NCBI GenBank assembly: GCA_022768375.1
Contig: JALEMG010000033.1
Location: forward strand, 38,019-102,018
DNA length: 64,000 bases
Reading direction: 5' to 3'
Source: Lentisphaeria bacterium
GTDB lineage: Bacteria > Verrucomicrobiota > Lentisphaeria > Victivallales > Victivallaceae
Both the position numbers and the translations under genes were made by a program. Below, in pieces: positions 16,684 through 24,786 of the stretch. Position 1 is the first letter of the stretch. Each line of letters begins with the position of its first letter. A model generated the notes under the pieces. It was given only the letters and a program-made list of their open reading frames with translations, did no database searches and was not told the DNA's origin.

Positions 16684-18360
16684 ATGGCGGAAGTCGCGGA
16701 AAGAAACGAACCGGCGGATTTCATCCGGGAGATCGTCTCGGACGATGTGAAACACGGCAGACACGGCGGGCGGGTGGTCACCCGGTTCCCGCCGGAGCCG
16801 AACGGTTATCTGCACATCGGTCACGCCAAGGCGATCTGCCTGGATTTCGGCATCGCCGGGGAATTCGGCGGCAAGTGCAATCTGCGCATGGACGACACCA
16901 ATCCCACCAAAGAGGACACCGAGTACGTCGATTCCATCATCCGGGACGTCCGCTGGCTGGGGTTTGAACCGGCGGCGGTGTTGTACGCCAGCGATTACTT
17001 CGACCGCATGTACGACTGCGCCGTGGAACTTGTCAAACGGGGCAAGGCCTACGTCTGCACGCTCACCAACGAGGAGTGGGACGAGTACAAGGGCGACCTC
17101 AATACCCCCGGCAGGGAATCTCCGGGGCGGGCGCGTTCGGTGGAGGAGAATCTGGACCTTTTCGCCCGGATGAAGGCCGGGGAGTTCGCCGACGGCGCCA
17201 TGGTGCTGCGGGCGAAAATCGACATGTCCTCCCCCAACATCAACATGCGGGACCCGGTGATCTACCGGATCCGCCGCATCACGCACTTCCGGCACGGCGA
17301 CAAATACTGCATCTACCCGATGTACGACTTCGCCCACCCGCTGGAGGATGCGTTCGAGGGGGTCACGCACTCCCTCTGCACGCTGGAGTTCGAGATCCAT
17401 CGGCCGCTGTACGACTGGGTGCTCAGGGAACTGGACTTCCCCGACCCGCCGCGGCAGATCGAGTTGTCCCGGCTCAATCTCACCAACCCGGTGATGCGCA
17501 AGCGCAAACTGCTGCAGTTGGTCCGGGAGCATCATGTCTCCGGCTGGGATGATCCCCGGATGCCCACGATCTGCGGACTGCGGCGGCGGGGAGTGCCGGC
17601 GGCGGCGATCCGGAAGATGTGCAAACTCGTGGGCATCACCAAGTTCGACGGCATCACCGACGCCGCGGTGCTGGAACACTGCATCCGGGAGGAACTCAAC
17701 GCCTCCGCGTCCCGGTTCATGGCGGTGCTGGACCCGCTGAAAGTGACCATCACCAACTTTCCGGAAGCGGGGGTGCCGGACCTTGACGCGGTCAACAATC
17801 CCGAGGACCCGGCGGCGGGCGGGCGCAAACTCGCATTCACCCGGACGCTGTACATCGACCGGGCCGACTTCATGCTCGAACCGCCCAAGGGCTATTTCCG
17901 GCTCTCTCCCGGCGCGGAAGTCCGGCTGCGCTACGGGTACTTCATCCGCTGTCAGGAAGCGGTGCGGGACGCGGACGGCAATGTCGTCGAGTTGAAATGC
18001 ACGTTCGACCCCGCCACACGGGGCGGCAGCGCGCCGGACGGCCGCAAGGTCAAGGGCACCATCCACTGGGTGGCCGCCGAAACCGCGAAACCGGCGGAGT
18101 TCCGGCTTTACGACCGGCTCTTTTCCGTGGAGCAGCCGGGCGCGGACGGGGCGGACTTCCTCACCCAACTGAACCCGGATTCCATGAAGGTGGTCTCCGG
18201 TTTTGTGGAACCTGCCGCCGCGGTGCTGGAGCCGGGCGCGGTGGTCCAGTTCGAGCGGATGGGGTATTTCGCGTGCGATCCGGACAGTGCGGCGGACCGG
18301 CCGGTTTTCAACCGGACCGTCACCCTCAAGGATTCCTGGAGCAAACAGCAGAAGAAGTGA
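16684..18360 (+). CDS. glnS: Glutaminyl-tRNA synthetase
   Basis: A 558-residue class I aminoacyl-tRNA synthetase that attaches Gln to tRNA-Gln in the cytoplasm. Motifs: [18 protein letters not shown] (HIGH box) at about 35-50, DDTNPTKED following, and VMRKRKLL as the KMSKS-type loop. The C-terminal beta-barrel anticodon-binding domains are present ([36 protein letters not shown]). Eukaryote-like GlnS reached bacteria by transfer and is found in proteobacteria and several PVC lineages, so this organism probably does not rely only on the Asp/Glu amidotransferase route. The end overlaps the convergent YiiX-like gene by 35 bases. Confidence 0.95.
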   Translation: MAEVAERNEPADFIREIVSDDVKHGRHGGRVVTRFPPEPNGYLHIGHAKAICLDFGIAGEFGGKCNLRMDDTNPTKEDTEYVDSIIRDVRWLGFEPAAVLYASDYFDRMYDCAVELVKRGKAYVCTLTNEEWDEYKGDLNTPGRESPGRARSVEENLDLFARMKAGEFADGAMVLRAKIDMSSPNINMRDPVIYRIRRITHFRHGDKYCIYPMYDFAHPLEDAFEGVTHSLCTLEFEIHRPLYDWVLRELDFPDPPRQIELSRLNLTNPVMRKRKLLQLVREHHVSGWDDPRMPTICGLRRRGVPAAAIRKMCKLVGITKFDGITDAAVLEHCIREELNASASRFMAVLDPLKVTITNFPEAGVPDLDAVNNPEDPAAGGRKLAFTRTLYIDRADFMLEPPKGYFRLSPGAEVRLRYGYFIRCQEAVRDADGNVVELKCTFDPATRGGSAPDGRKVKGTIHWVAAETAKPAEFRLYDRLFSVEQPGADGADFLTQLNPDSMKVVSGFVEPAAAVLEPGAVVQFERMGYFACDPDSAADRPVFNRTVTLKDSWSKQQKK

Positions 18361-18928
18361 CCCGCGGCGGCGGCAGTTCCTCCGCGATTTCGGGGTCGGT
18401 CAGCGCGTCCGGCGGGATCAGACCGTTGTGCCGCTTCACCGTCAGGTGCGGCGCGGCGGTTTTCAGCGCGGCTGCCGCCAGTTCGGTGCAGTACAGCGCG
18501 GAATCGTCATCGTCGTCGAATTTCCAGTCAAAGGGGACGCCCAGTTGTTCCAGCGCGGCCTCCGCGAATTTTTTCCGCAGTTCGCGCGGCAGTTTGAGCC
18601 GGAAACGGCCGACGGCGTCCGCCTCCGCCAGAAAACGTTCCGGCGGGACCGCGTTCACCCGGCCGCGTCCGGTCCGGTCGTCGGCTTCGGCGTGAACGCA
18701 GAGCCGCCGTCCGGCGACGGTGCAGACGATGCCGATGTGAGAGAAGCGCCGGTCCCGGGGCGAGGCGCGGCGGAACAATTCGGACCACAGCCCGCGTCCG
18801 TGCCGCAGGATCAGGTCCCCGTCTTCCCAGTCCTCCGTGCCGGCGGCGCAGGTCAGCAGCGGCAGCAGACAAAAAAATCCGGCCGCGAGCCGCCGCGCCG
18901 GATGCCGGTTTCGGAGGGGCGGGATCAC
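18326..18928 (-). CDS. YiiX/YebB-like permuted papain-fold protein
   Basis: A 200-residue protein with an N-terminal membrane/signal segment ([18 protein letters not shown]) and then the pattern of the NlpC/P60-related YiiX family: GDLILRHG, a SHIGIV His motif at about 70, and [10 protein letters not shown] with the catalytic Cys after a DDDDDSA stretch. These are circularly permuted papain-like hydrolases, likely acting on lipids, peptides or cell-wall material outside the inner membrane. The GTG at 18928 is chosen as start because it overlaps the lipoprotein stop by four bases (GTGA); a longer GTG start at 18949 is possible. It is convergent with glnS. Confidence 0.7.
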   Translation of the reverse strand: MIPPLRNRHPARRLAAGFFCLLPLLTCAAGTEDWEDGDLILRHGRGLWSELFRRASPRDRRFSHIGIVCTVAGRRLCVHAEADDRTGRGRVNAVPPERFLAEADAVGRFRLKLPRELRKKFAEAALEQLGVPFDWKFDDDDDSALYCTELAAAALKTAAPHLTVKRHNGLIPPDALTDPEIAEELPPPRVTSSAVCSRNP

Positions 18929-19275
18929 TTGCGCGGCGCGACTTTCCACCTGCCGTCCTCTTTGATCATGTCGAAGTCGGTGACGTGTCCGGCGGCATCT
19001 TTGATTTTCAGCACCGCTCTGTTCCCGTCGGTTTTTTCATCCACCACGGAGAGTTGCCGGAAATCCCCCCGGGCCTTGTCGTCGCGTTTCAGGCTCTGCA
19101 CGATGATCCCGTTGAGCACGTGGCTCGTCTCGACCGTCCGGGCGTTGGCCTTGTCGATCTTGCCGTCCAGAATCGCGTCCTTCCATTCGTCGAATGCGCT
19201 CTCCGGCGAATCGCAGCCGCAGAACAGCAGTCCGGCGGACAGTCCCGCCAGCGCCGCCAGAATCCGTTTTTTCAT
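18925..19275 (-). CDS. Lipoprotein, DUF4878-like
   Basis: A 116-residue protein with a lipoprotein signal (LAALAGLSAGLLFCGC, lipobox LFCGC), so the mature form is membrane-anchored at its Cys. The remainder has the shape of the small DUF4878/NTF2-like lipoproteins: ESAFDEWKDAILDGKIDKA near the start and a final [16 protein letters not shown] strand pair. Function unknown, probably envelope-associated. It is led by its own promoter and translationally coupled to the YiiX-like gene. Confidence 0.75.
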   Translation of the reverse strand: MKKRILAALAGLSAGLLFCGCDSPESAFDEWKDAILDGKIDKANARTVETSHVLNGIIVQSLKRDDKARGDFRQLSVVDEKTDGNRAVLKIKDAAGHVTDFDMIKEDGRWKVAPRK

Positions 19276-19314
19276 AAAAATCTTCCCTTTCGCGGATGCA
19301 GATGATTTGCGGAC

Positions 19315-19343
19315 AATATAACCGTCATTGCGGTCGTTTGCAA
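19315..19343 (-). promoter_or_regulatory. Promoter of the lipoprotein/YiiX-like pair
   Basis: Minus-strand TTGCAA (19338-19343) and TATATT (19315-19320) with a 17-base spacer. Confidence 0.75.
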
Positions 19344-19384
19344 CCGGAAGCGGGGAAAAAAGCGGCTTTTTTGCCGGGGAAAAA

Positions 19385-19413
19385 TTGATATTTTGCCGAT
19401 TCGGATGTATATT
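19385..19413 (+). promoter_or_regulatory. Promoter of fabH
   Basis: TTGATA (19385-19390) and TATATT (19408-19413), spacer 17, 41 bases before the GTG start. Confidence 0.75.
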
Positions 19414-19454
19414 TCCAAAATGTGACGCGGTTCAAAGCAGCGAGGGAACGGTAA

Positions 19455-20441
19455 GTGGGGATCAGGATCAAAGGTTCCGGCCGGTACGTGCCGGAGAAAA
19501 TATTGACCAACGACGATCTGGAACGGATGGTCGACACCTCCGACGAGTGGATCGTCAGTCGGACCGGCATCCGGGAGCGGCATCTTGCCGCCGAGGGCGA
19601 GACTACCTCCGACATGGCCGCGAAAGCCGCGCAAAAGGCGTTGGAGAATGCCGGGATCACCGCCGACGCGCTGGATCTGATCCTGGTCTCCACCGTGACC
19701 CCGGATCACATTTTCCCCAGCACGGCGGCGCTGGTGCAGCGGAAAATCGGCGCGCCGAAGTGCCCGTGCTTCGATCAGGAAGCGGCCTGTTCCGGGCTGC
19801 TGTACGCGTTCAACACCGCCTACGGTCTGATGGCTTCTCCACTCGGCTACAAGCGTGTGCTGGTGATCGGTGCGGAAAAGATGAGTTCGCTGGTGGACTG
19901 GACGGACCGTTCCACCTGTGTGCTGTTCGGCGACGCGGCGGCGGCGTTTGTGCTGGAGAATGACGGGAATCCGGAAACAAAGGATTTCTACGTGGCCGGG
20001 GAGATCGGCGCCGACGGCGAATGGGCGGACATCCTGTGTGTCCCCGCCGGCGGCAGCGCGTGTCCGGCCTCGCACCGGAGCGTGGACGAGAAACTGCATT
20101 TCCTCAAAATGGGCGGCCCCAAGACCTTTCACATGGCGGTGCTGGCCATGACCAACGCCTGCCGCGCCGTGCTGGCCAAAAGCGGTGTGAGCAAGGACGA
20201 CATCGCCTGGGCGGTGCCGCATCAGGCCAACCGGAGGATCATCGACGCCGTGGCCGAGCGGCTGGATATGCACGACAAGGTTTATCTGAATGTGGACCGT
20301 TACGGCAATACCTCCAGCGCGTCCATCGGCATCTGTCTGGATGAATTGAACCAGTCGGGCCGGCTGAAGCAAGGGGATCTGGTGCTGGCCGCGAGTTTCG
20401 GCGCCGGGCTGACGTGGGCATCCATGCTCATCCGCTGGTGA
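19455..20441 (+). CDS. fabH: 3-oxoacyl-ACP synthase III
   Basis: A 328-residue condensing enzyme that starts fatty-acid synthesis by joining acetyl-CoA (or another short acyl-CoA) with malonyl-ACP. The catalytic triad is visible: Cys in QEAACSGLLYAFN (about 112), His in AVPHQANRRIID and Asn in DRYGNTSSASI. SDEWIVSRTGIRERH near residue 35 is the usual KASIII CoA-binding region. The start is GTG, with GAGGGA seven bases upstream. No other fab genes are adjacent; the next gene is 43 bases on and unrelated. Confidence 0.93.
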   Translation: MGIRIKGSGRYVPEKILTNDDLERMVDTSDEWIVSRTGIRERHLAAEGETTSDMAAKAAQKALENAGITADALDLILVSTVTPDHIFPSTAALVQRKIGAPKCPCFDQEAACSGLLYAFNTAYGLMASPLGYKRVLVIGAEKMSSLVDWTDRSTCVLFGDAAAAFVLENDGNPETKDFYVAGEIGADGEWADILCVPAGGSACPASHRSVDEKLHFLKMGGPKTFHMAVLAMTNACRAVLAKSGVSKDDIAWAVPHQANRRIIDAVAERLDMHDKVYLNVDRYGNTSSASIGICLDELNQSGRLKQGDLVLAASFGAGLTWASMLIRW

Positions 20442-20484
20442 TTTCCGGGGCCGGACGGTCGCGGAACAAAAAGGGGGGACGACG

Positions 20485-21111
20485 ATGACTTCACGCCGAT
20501 ACAGCCGCCGCGAGGAGCGGTGGAACTGGGGGATCCATCTGCTGGGGGCGGCGGTGGTGCTGGTCTCCGGCTGGTGGCTGCTGCGACCGGCGGATCTCGG
20601 CGGGGAATGGTTGTTCCCCGCGCGAATTTTCTACTGGTGCGCCATGCTTGGCATGTGCGCCGCCTCGTCGCTTTACCATCTCGTCCGGGACCCGGAACGC
20701 AAAGAACTCTGCCGCAAATTCGATCACTGCGCCATCTATCTATTGATCGTCGGGACGTATGCGCCGCTGATAGCGGGACTGCTTCCGGACTGGCGGGGCG
20801 GCGCGGTGATGGCGGCGCTGGGCGTGTTGGCCGCAACCGGGATCGTGATGAAATTCCTTTTCTCCGGACGGTTTCACCGCTGGGAGGTCGTCATCTATCT
20901 GCTGATGGGCTGGCTGTGCCTTTTCGTGCTGAAACCGCTGTGGGAAGCCATGGACCGGACCGGGTTCCAACTGCTGCTCGCAGGGGGCGCGGCGTATACC
21001 GCCGGGGTGGTTCTCTACGTGGTGAAGCGGGAATTCTTTCACGCGCTCTGGCATGTCACGGTGCTGGCCGGGATGGTGCTGCAACTGCTGGCGGTGCTCA
21101 CCGTGCGGTGA
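20485..21111 (+). CDS. Hemolysin III/YqfA family membrane protein
   Basis: A 208-residue protein with seven predicted membrane helices, the plan of the HlyIII/PAQR family. The conserved features are SSLYHLVRD in TM2, FDHCAIYLLIVGTYAP in TM3, and the terminal HALWHVTVLAGMV with His pair that in PAQR proteins ligands a metal. Despite the name the cellular role of bacterial members is unclear; membrane lipid homeostasis or hydrolase activity has been proposed. A strong GGGGGG ribosome-binding site precedes the ATG. It lies between fabH and the thiamine unit. Confidence 0.85.
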   Translation: MTSRRYSRREERWNWGIHLLGAAVVLVSGWWLLRPADLGGEWLFPARIFYWCAMLGMCAASSLYHLVRDPERKELCRKFDHCAIYLLIVGTYAPLIAGLLPDWRGGAVMAALGVLAATGIVMKFLFSGRFHRWEVVIYLLMGWLCLFVLKPLWEAMDRTGFQLLLAGGAAYTAGVVLYVVKREFFHALWHVTVLAGMVLQLLAVLTVR

Positions 21112-21136
21112 ATGCCGCGCCGCGGGGCGATCCCGC

Positions 21137-21166
21137 TTGCAAAAAATTTTTTTGCGTCTATATTAT
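21137..21166 (+). promoter_or_regulatory. Promoter of the thiC unit
   Basis: TTGCAA (21137-21142) and TATTAT (21161-21166), spacer 18, just upstream of the TPP aptamer. Confidence 0.65.
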
Positions 21167-21177
21167 AGGCGATACTA

Positions 21178-21295
21178 AGGACAGGGGAGCTGGCAACGGC
21201 TGAGAGGAAGCGGCGCGGGCGCGGTCAGGGGTTGACCGGGACGCCGTTTCGACCCTTTGGAACCTGACGCTGGTAATGCAGCCGCAGGAAGCGCC
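21178..21295 (+). promoter_or_regulatory. TPP riboswitch (THI element)
   Basis: The conserved thi-box words appear in order: GGGGAGCTGGC at 21184, CTGAGAGG at 21200, then a GC-rich variable arm, GACCCTTTGGAACCTGA at 21251-21267, GGTAAT at 21272-21277 and CAGGAA at 21285-21290. This is the thiamine pyrophosphate aptamer. A likely expression platform follows: TTCTCC (21339-21344) can pair with GGAGAA (21359-21364), hiding the thiC ribosome-binding site when TPP is bound. That suggests control of translation rather than a terminator. Confidence 0.93.
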
Positions 21296-21371
21296 GCCGG
21301 ACCGGACCGACCGGTTCGGAACAAGACTTCTTCCCAGGTTCTCCCCGAGTTGGCACAAGGAGAAGAACATC

Positions 21372-22667
21372 ATGGCTTTCACGCAGATGCTGGCCGCGAG
21401 GTCCGGTCAGATCACCCCGGAGATACGCGCTGTCGCGGCGGCGGAAAAAATCGACGCGGACGCGCTGCGGCAACTGGTCGCCGACGGCAAAGCGGTCATC
21501 CCCGCCAACATCAACCACCGCAATCTCGTGCCCTGCGGCATCGGTCGGGCGCTGCGGACTAAAGTCAATGCGAATATCGGCAGCAGCGCGTTGTCCAGTT
21601 GTCCCCGGCACGAACACGAAAAACTCGACATTGCGCTCAAGTACGGCGCGGACACGGTGATGGACCTTTCCACGGGGGGCGATTTGAACCTCATTCGCCG
21701 GGCGCTGATCGCCAGGTCGCCCGCGCCGCTGGGCACGGTGCCGATCTACGAGATGGTGGCCCGGGCGGGCGGGAGCGGCATCAGCAGGGAACTGATGCTG
21801 GAGGTGATGAATTCGCAGGCGGAGCAGGGAGTGGATTACATGACCATTCACGCCGGACTGCTGAAAAAACATGTGCCGCTGGCGCTGAAGCGCAAACTCG
21901 GCATCGTCAGCCGGGGCGGAGCGCTGCTGGCGGCGTGGATGACCGAAACCGGGCATGAGAATCCCTTCTACGAATTTTTCGACGAAATTCTGCAACTCTG
22001 CCTCAAGTACGATGTGACGCTGTCGCTGGGCGACGGATTGCGGCCGGGCTGTCTGGCGGACGCTTCGGACCCGGCGCAGTTCGCGGAGTTGGACACGCTG
22101 GGCGAACTGGTCCGCCGCTGCCGCGCCGCCGGAGTGCAGGCGATGGTGGAGGGCCCGGGGCATGTACCGCTGGATCAGATCGAGATGAATATGCTTCGGG
22201 AGCGGGAGGTTTGTGACGACGCGCCGTTCTACATCCTCGGGCCGGTGGTCATCGACTGCGCTCCGGGCTACGACCACCTGACCGCCGCCATGGGCGGCAT
22301 GATGGGGGCGTACTGGGGCGCGGCGATGCTCTGCTACGTCACGCCCAAAGAGCACCTCGGACTGCCGGAAGCCGACGATGTGGCCCGGGGGCTGACCGCG
22401 TTCAAGATCGCGGCGCACGCGGCGGACATCGGGCTGCACCGGCCGGGGGCGCGGGACCGGGACGACGCCATCAGCGACGCCCGGGCGGTATTCGACTGGG
22501 AGAAGCAGTTCCAACTGGCGCTGGAGCCGGAACGGGCGCGGGCCTACCGCAAGCAGGCGCTGGCGGCCTCGTCCAAGCCGGACGACCACGGCAGCGAATA
22601 CTGCACCATGTGCGGTCCGGAGTTCTGCTCGGTGCGGCTGAGCGCGAAACTGAAAAAAGCCCTCTGA
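21372..22667 (+). CDS. thiC: Phosphomethylpyrimidine synthase
   Basis: A 431-residue radical-SAM enzyme that rearranges aminoimidazole ribotide to the pyrimidine (HMP-P) part of thiamine. The cluster motif CTMCGPEFC (CxxCxxxxC) is near the C-terminus as in all ThiC proteins; NINHRNLVPCGIGRALRTKVNANIG, GADTVMDLSTGGDL, MVEGPGHVP and DCAPGYDHLTAAMGGMM are family blocks. It is the short form lacking the N-terminal extension of proteobacterial ThiC. The start at 21372 is fixed by AAGGAG at 21358-21363; in-frame codons before it fall inside the riboswitch. Regulated by the TPP element. Confidence 0.95.
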   Translation: MAFTQMLAARSGQITPEIRAVAAAEKIDADALRQLVADGKAVIPANINHRNLVPCGIGRALRTKVNANIGSSALSSCPRHEHEKLDIALKYGADTVMDLSTGGDLNLIRRALIARSPAPLGTVPIYEMVARAGGSGISRELMLEVMNSQAEQGVDYMTIHAGLLKKHVPLALKRKLGIVSRGGALLAAWMTETGHENPFYEFFDEILQLCLKYDVTLSLGDGLRPGCLADASDPAQFAELDTLGELVRRCRAAGVQAMVEGPGHVPLDQIEMNMLREREVCDDAPFYILGPVVIDCAPGYDHLTAAMGGMMGAYWGAAMLCYVTPKEHLGLPEADDVARGLTAFKIAAHAADIGLHRPGARDRDDAISDARAVFDWEKQFQLALEPERARAYRKQALAASSKPDDHGSEYCTMCGPEFCSVRLSAKLKKAL

Positions 22668-23323
22668 TGCGGTTCGACGGCGCGATCTTCGACATGGACG
22701 GCACGCTGCTGGACAGCATGCCGGTGTGGAGGGATCTCGCCCCGGACTTTCTGAAAAGGCACGGCGTCGAGCCGGGGCCGGACTTTCACATCCGCGCCTC
22801 GGTACCCTCCATTCGCGGCGCGGTGGATTTCATGATCGCCGCATTCGGACTGGAAGCGGACGCGACGGCGGAAACGGCGGATATCACGGCGCGTCTGGCG
22901 GAGTTCTACCGGACGGAAGTCCGGGTCAAGCCGGGGGCGCGGGAACTGCTGGAAGCCCTGCGGCGGGCCGGTACTCCGGCCGGAGTGCTCACGGCCACCG
23001 AACCGGAACTGGCCGCGCTGGCGCTGCGGAGCACCGGACTGGCGGAGTATTTTGCCGTCGGCGGCGTCATCAGCGGCGCGGAACACAACCTCTCCAAAAG
23101 CACCCCGCTTCCCTTTGCGATGATGCGGGAACGTCTGGGGACCGTCCCGGAACGGACGATCGTATTCGAGGACGCGCTTTACGCCGCCCGCACCGCCGCC
23201 CGACTCGGCCACCCGGTCGCCGCCGTCCGCGACGCCAGCGAACCGCGCCAGACCGAACTGGCCGCCGTCGCCGACTGGTACTGCCGGGAATGGACGGAGT
23301 TTCCGCTGGAACTTTTCGCGTGA
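22667..23323 (+). CDS. HAD-IA family phosphatase
   Basis: A 218-residue phosphatase of the beta-phosphoglucomutase-like HAD group. Motif I FDMDGTLLDS (nucleophile Asp), motif II TAT in AGVLTATEPELA, the Lys of SKSTP and motif IV FEDALYA are all in place, with an alpha-helical cap between about 15 and 80. Its ATG overlaps the thiC stop by one base (TGATG), so it is made together with ThiC and under TPP control. I infer it dephosphorylates a thiamine-pathway intermediate such as thiamine phosphate or HMP phosphate; substrate cannot be read from sequence. Confidence 0.85.
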   Translation: MRFDGAIFDMDGTLLDSMPVWRDLAPDFLKRHGVEPGPDFHIRASVPSIRGAVDFMIAAFGLEADATAETADITARLAEFYRTEVRVKPGARELLEALRRAGTPAGVLTATEPELAALALRSTGLAEYFAVGGVISGAEHNLSKSTPLPFAMMRERLGTVPERTIVFEDALYAARTAARLGHPVAAVRDASEPRQTELAAVADWYCREWTEFPLELFA

Positions 23324-23345
23324 TCCGGCGGCGCGGCGTGTCGCG

Positions 23346-24242
23346 TTACCGGAAAACTCCGAGGCGTTTCGCCTCCAGTTCCAGTATCCGCGCGTAGACG
23401 CTTCGCTTGTCCGGGATGTCGGGATCGGCCATGAGTCCGGCGATCTGCCGTTCCAGCAGTTCCGTGTCCGGGAAAAGGGTGCCGTAGTCGTCGAACAGCG
23501 GCCCCCACGCCACGCCCAGCATCGCCTCGCGGCGGACGGGAAACGTCTCCCGCACCCACGCCATGACGCTGCGGAAGTACTCCAGCAACTCTCCGGCATC
23601 CGGGTCGTTCCGGTGCGCCGCCATGTAGATTTCGATGTTGCCGTAACTGAGCCAGTTCAGCGCGGTCTCCAGATAATCCTGCCGCAGGGGGTCTCCCGCC
23701 AGATAGTCGCGCCCGAGTTCGGCCGCCGGTCCGTCGGGGCGGCTGAACTTCGCTTTGGCGTCTTCCAGCCACGGTCCGGGGTAGACCGCGTTGCGAAGTT
23801 CCTGCATGGTGAGCGGTTCTCCGGCGAAGTTGACGGCCCGGAAGAACTCCAGTTTCTCCTGCTCGCCGCCCTCGCAGACGTATACCGGGATGCGGGCGTG
23901 GAGGATTTGCCGTTTCTCCTCCGCCGTCAGGTCGGCGAAGCGGCGTCCCTCCACGGCGAAATCCCCGCCCGCATAGCGGCAGAAAGCGAGTATGCGCCGC
24001 CGGCCGTCCAGCACCTCCCACGCGTCGTCGCCGTTTTTCACCCAGTGCATCACCCCCAGCGGATAGCCCCGGAGAAGGGAGGTGACGACCGCGTCGCGCC
24101 TCGCATCGTCGCAGACGAACTCCCGGTGGTACGCGGGACGGATGGTCAGACGGCCGCGGTATCCGAAGGCCCCCTGTTCTCCGCGGTCGGTGAAATTTTC
24201 CGCGATGGCTTCGACGGTGATTTGGTTCAGTTCAAATTTCAT
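23346..24242 (-). CDS. DUF262 (GmrSD/ParB-like) protein, stand-alone
   Basis: A 298-residue protein with a DUF262-type N-terminal domain: RLTIRPAYHREFVCDDARRDAVVTSLLRGYPLG followed by VLDGRRRILAF, matching the family's DGQQR nucleotide-handling motif (here DGRRR), then PVYVCEGGEQEKLEFFRAVNFAGEPL and ELRNAVYPG. DUF262 forms the GTP/NTP-hydrolysing half of GmrSD-type restriction of modified phage DNA; the DUF1524 nuclease half (HNH) is absent. So it may be an orphan or an unrelated housekeeping member. AAGGAG lies seven bases before its ATG. Its long leader holds the inserted palindrome. Confidence 0.75.
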   Translation of the reverse strand: MKFELNQITVEAIAENFTDRGEQGAFGYRGRLTIRPAYHREFVCDDARRDAVVTSLLRGYPLGVMHWVKNGDDAWEVLDGRRRILAFCRYAGGDFAVEGRRFADLTAEEKRQILHARIPVYVCEGGEQEKLEFFRAVNFAGEPLTMQELRNAVYPGPWLEDAKAKFSRPDGPAAELGRDYLAGDPLRQDYLETALNWLSYGNIEIYMAAHRNDPDAGELLEYFRSVMAWVRETFPVRREAMLGVAWGPLFDDYGTLFPDTELLERQIAGLMADPDIPDKRSVYARILELEAKRLGVFR

Positions 24243-24298
24243 GGGCGTGCTCCTTGACGTCGGAGGCCGCGGACGCGGCGGGGACCTCCGGGATTGGA

Positions 24299-24331
24299 GG
24301 AATGCATCTGCAAAAAAAAGAGGTGCATTCC
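24299..24331. repeat. Hairpin next to the MITE-like element
   Basis: GGAATGCA at 24299-24306 and TGCATTCC at 24324-24331 form a perfect eight-base inverted repeat around an A-rich loop (eight A in a row). On the minus strand this would be a hairpin with a T-rich loop in the DUF262 leader, about 60 bases before the start codon. It partly overlaps the left target duplication. Confidence 0.5.
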
Positions 24332-24491
24332 TGATTTACACGCCTCAACACGCCTACCACAGCGCCTATCACAATGCAAACGCAGAAATGCACCGTGTAT
24401 ACGTGATGATACACGGCACAAAACAGTTGCTTGTGATAGTCAATCAGGCAATACTTCAGCATTGTGGTAGTTTGTTGAGGCGGCCTGATTT
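24330..24491. mobile_element. MITE-like palindromic insertion with 8-bp target duplication
   Basis: A 146-base palindromic segment (24338-24483) is flanked by direct repeats CCTGATTT (24330-24337 and 24484-24491). Inside, nested inverted repeats pair: 24341-24349 with 24474-24482 (CGCCTCAAC), 24354-24361 with 24463-24470, 24366-24374 with 24431-24439 and 24393-24400 with 24409-24416. No transposase is encoded. Terminal inverted repeats plus a duplicated target are the marks of a non-autonomous miniature transposon. It sits in the DUF262 leader. An RNA structure without transposition is the alternative. Confidence 0.6.
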
Positions 24492-24556
24492 TATGCGATT
24501 TTGGAAAAAAGATTGCGGGTGAGGAACCTCCTTTGTGATGACACCCCCCTGTCGGC

Positions 24557-24585
24557 AATATAATGTGACCGAAGGCCTTTGTCAA
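24557..24585 (-). promoter_or_regulatory. Promoter of the DUF262 gene
   Basis: Minus-strand TTGACA (24580-24585) and TATATT (24557-24562), spacer 17, close to consensus. It lies about 310 bases before the gene, and without the insertion the leader would be about 155. The stretch 24586-24755 beyond it holds no gene that I can support. Confidence 0.8.
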
Positions 24586-24755
24586 GAGCGGCCGTCTGAT
24601 TTTCCCGGCTTTCCGCCCGATGTGCGGTTTTCTTTCAACGCGGCCGTCCGCCGTCCGCTTCCGCCGTTGTCATGACATGGCGGACAGGCGGTGCCGTCCT
24701 TTCTTTGGTCACTTCCTTCCGGGGGAAAGAACGTAACGCAGTTGCCTTTTCTTGT

Positions 24756-24786
24756 CTTACTTCTTTTCCTGCTGAAAAGAAGTAAG
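24756..24786 (-). terminator. Perfect hairpin at the end of the acyl-CoA synthetase operon
   Basis: A 13-base perfect inverted repeat (24756-24768 with 24774-24786, five-base loop) overlaps the last codons and the stop. No strong T run follows on the minus strand, so it may protect the 3' end or end transcription weakly. Confidence 0.5.

Noticed and set aside
24232..24462. A 76-codon minus-strand frame through the MITE-like palindrome into the DUF262 start
   Set aside because: It is formed by the palindrome itself, with a Cys-rich unnatural composition and no ribosome-binding site at its ATG. The AAAGGAGG upstream is too far and has no start codon at proper spacing.
24338..24483. Retron msd-like or integron attC-like hairpin
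   Set aside because: No reverse transcriptase or integron integrase is near, and the ends (CCTCAAC/GTTGAGG) do not match the attC core RYYYAAC/GTTRRRY. The flanking duplication fits a transposon better.
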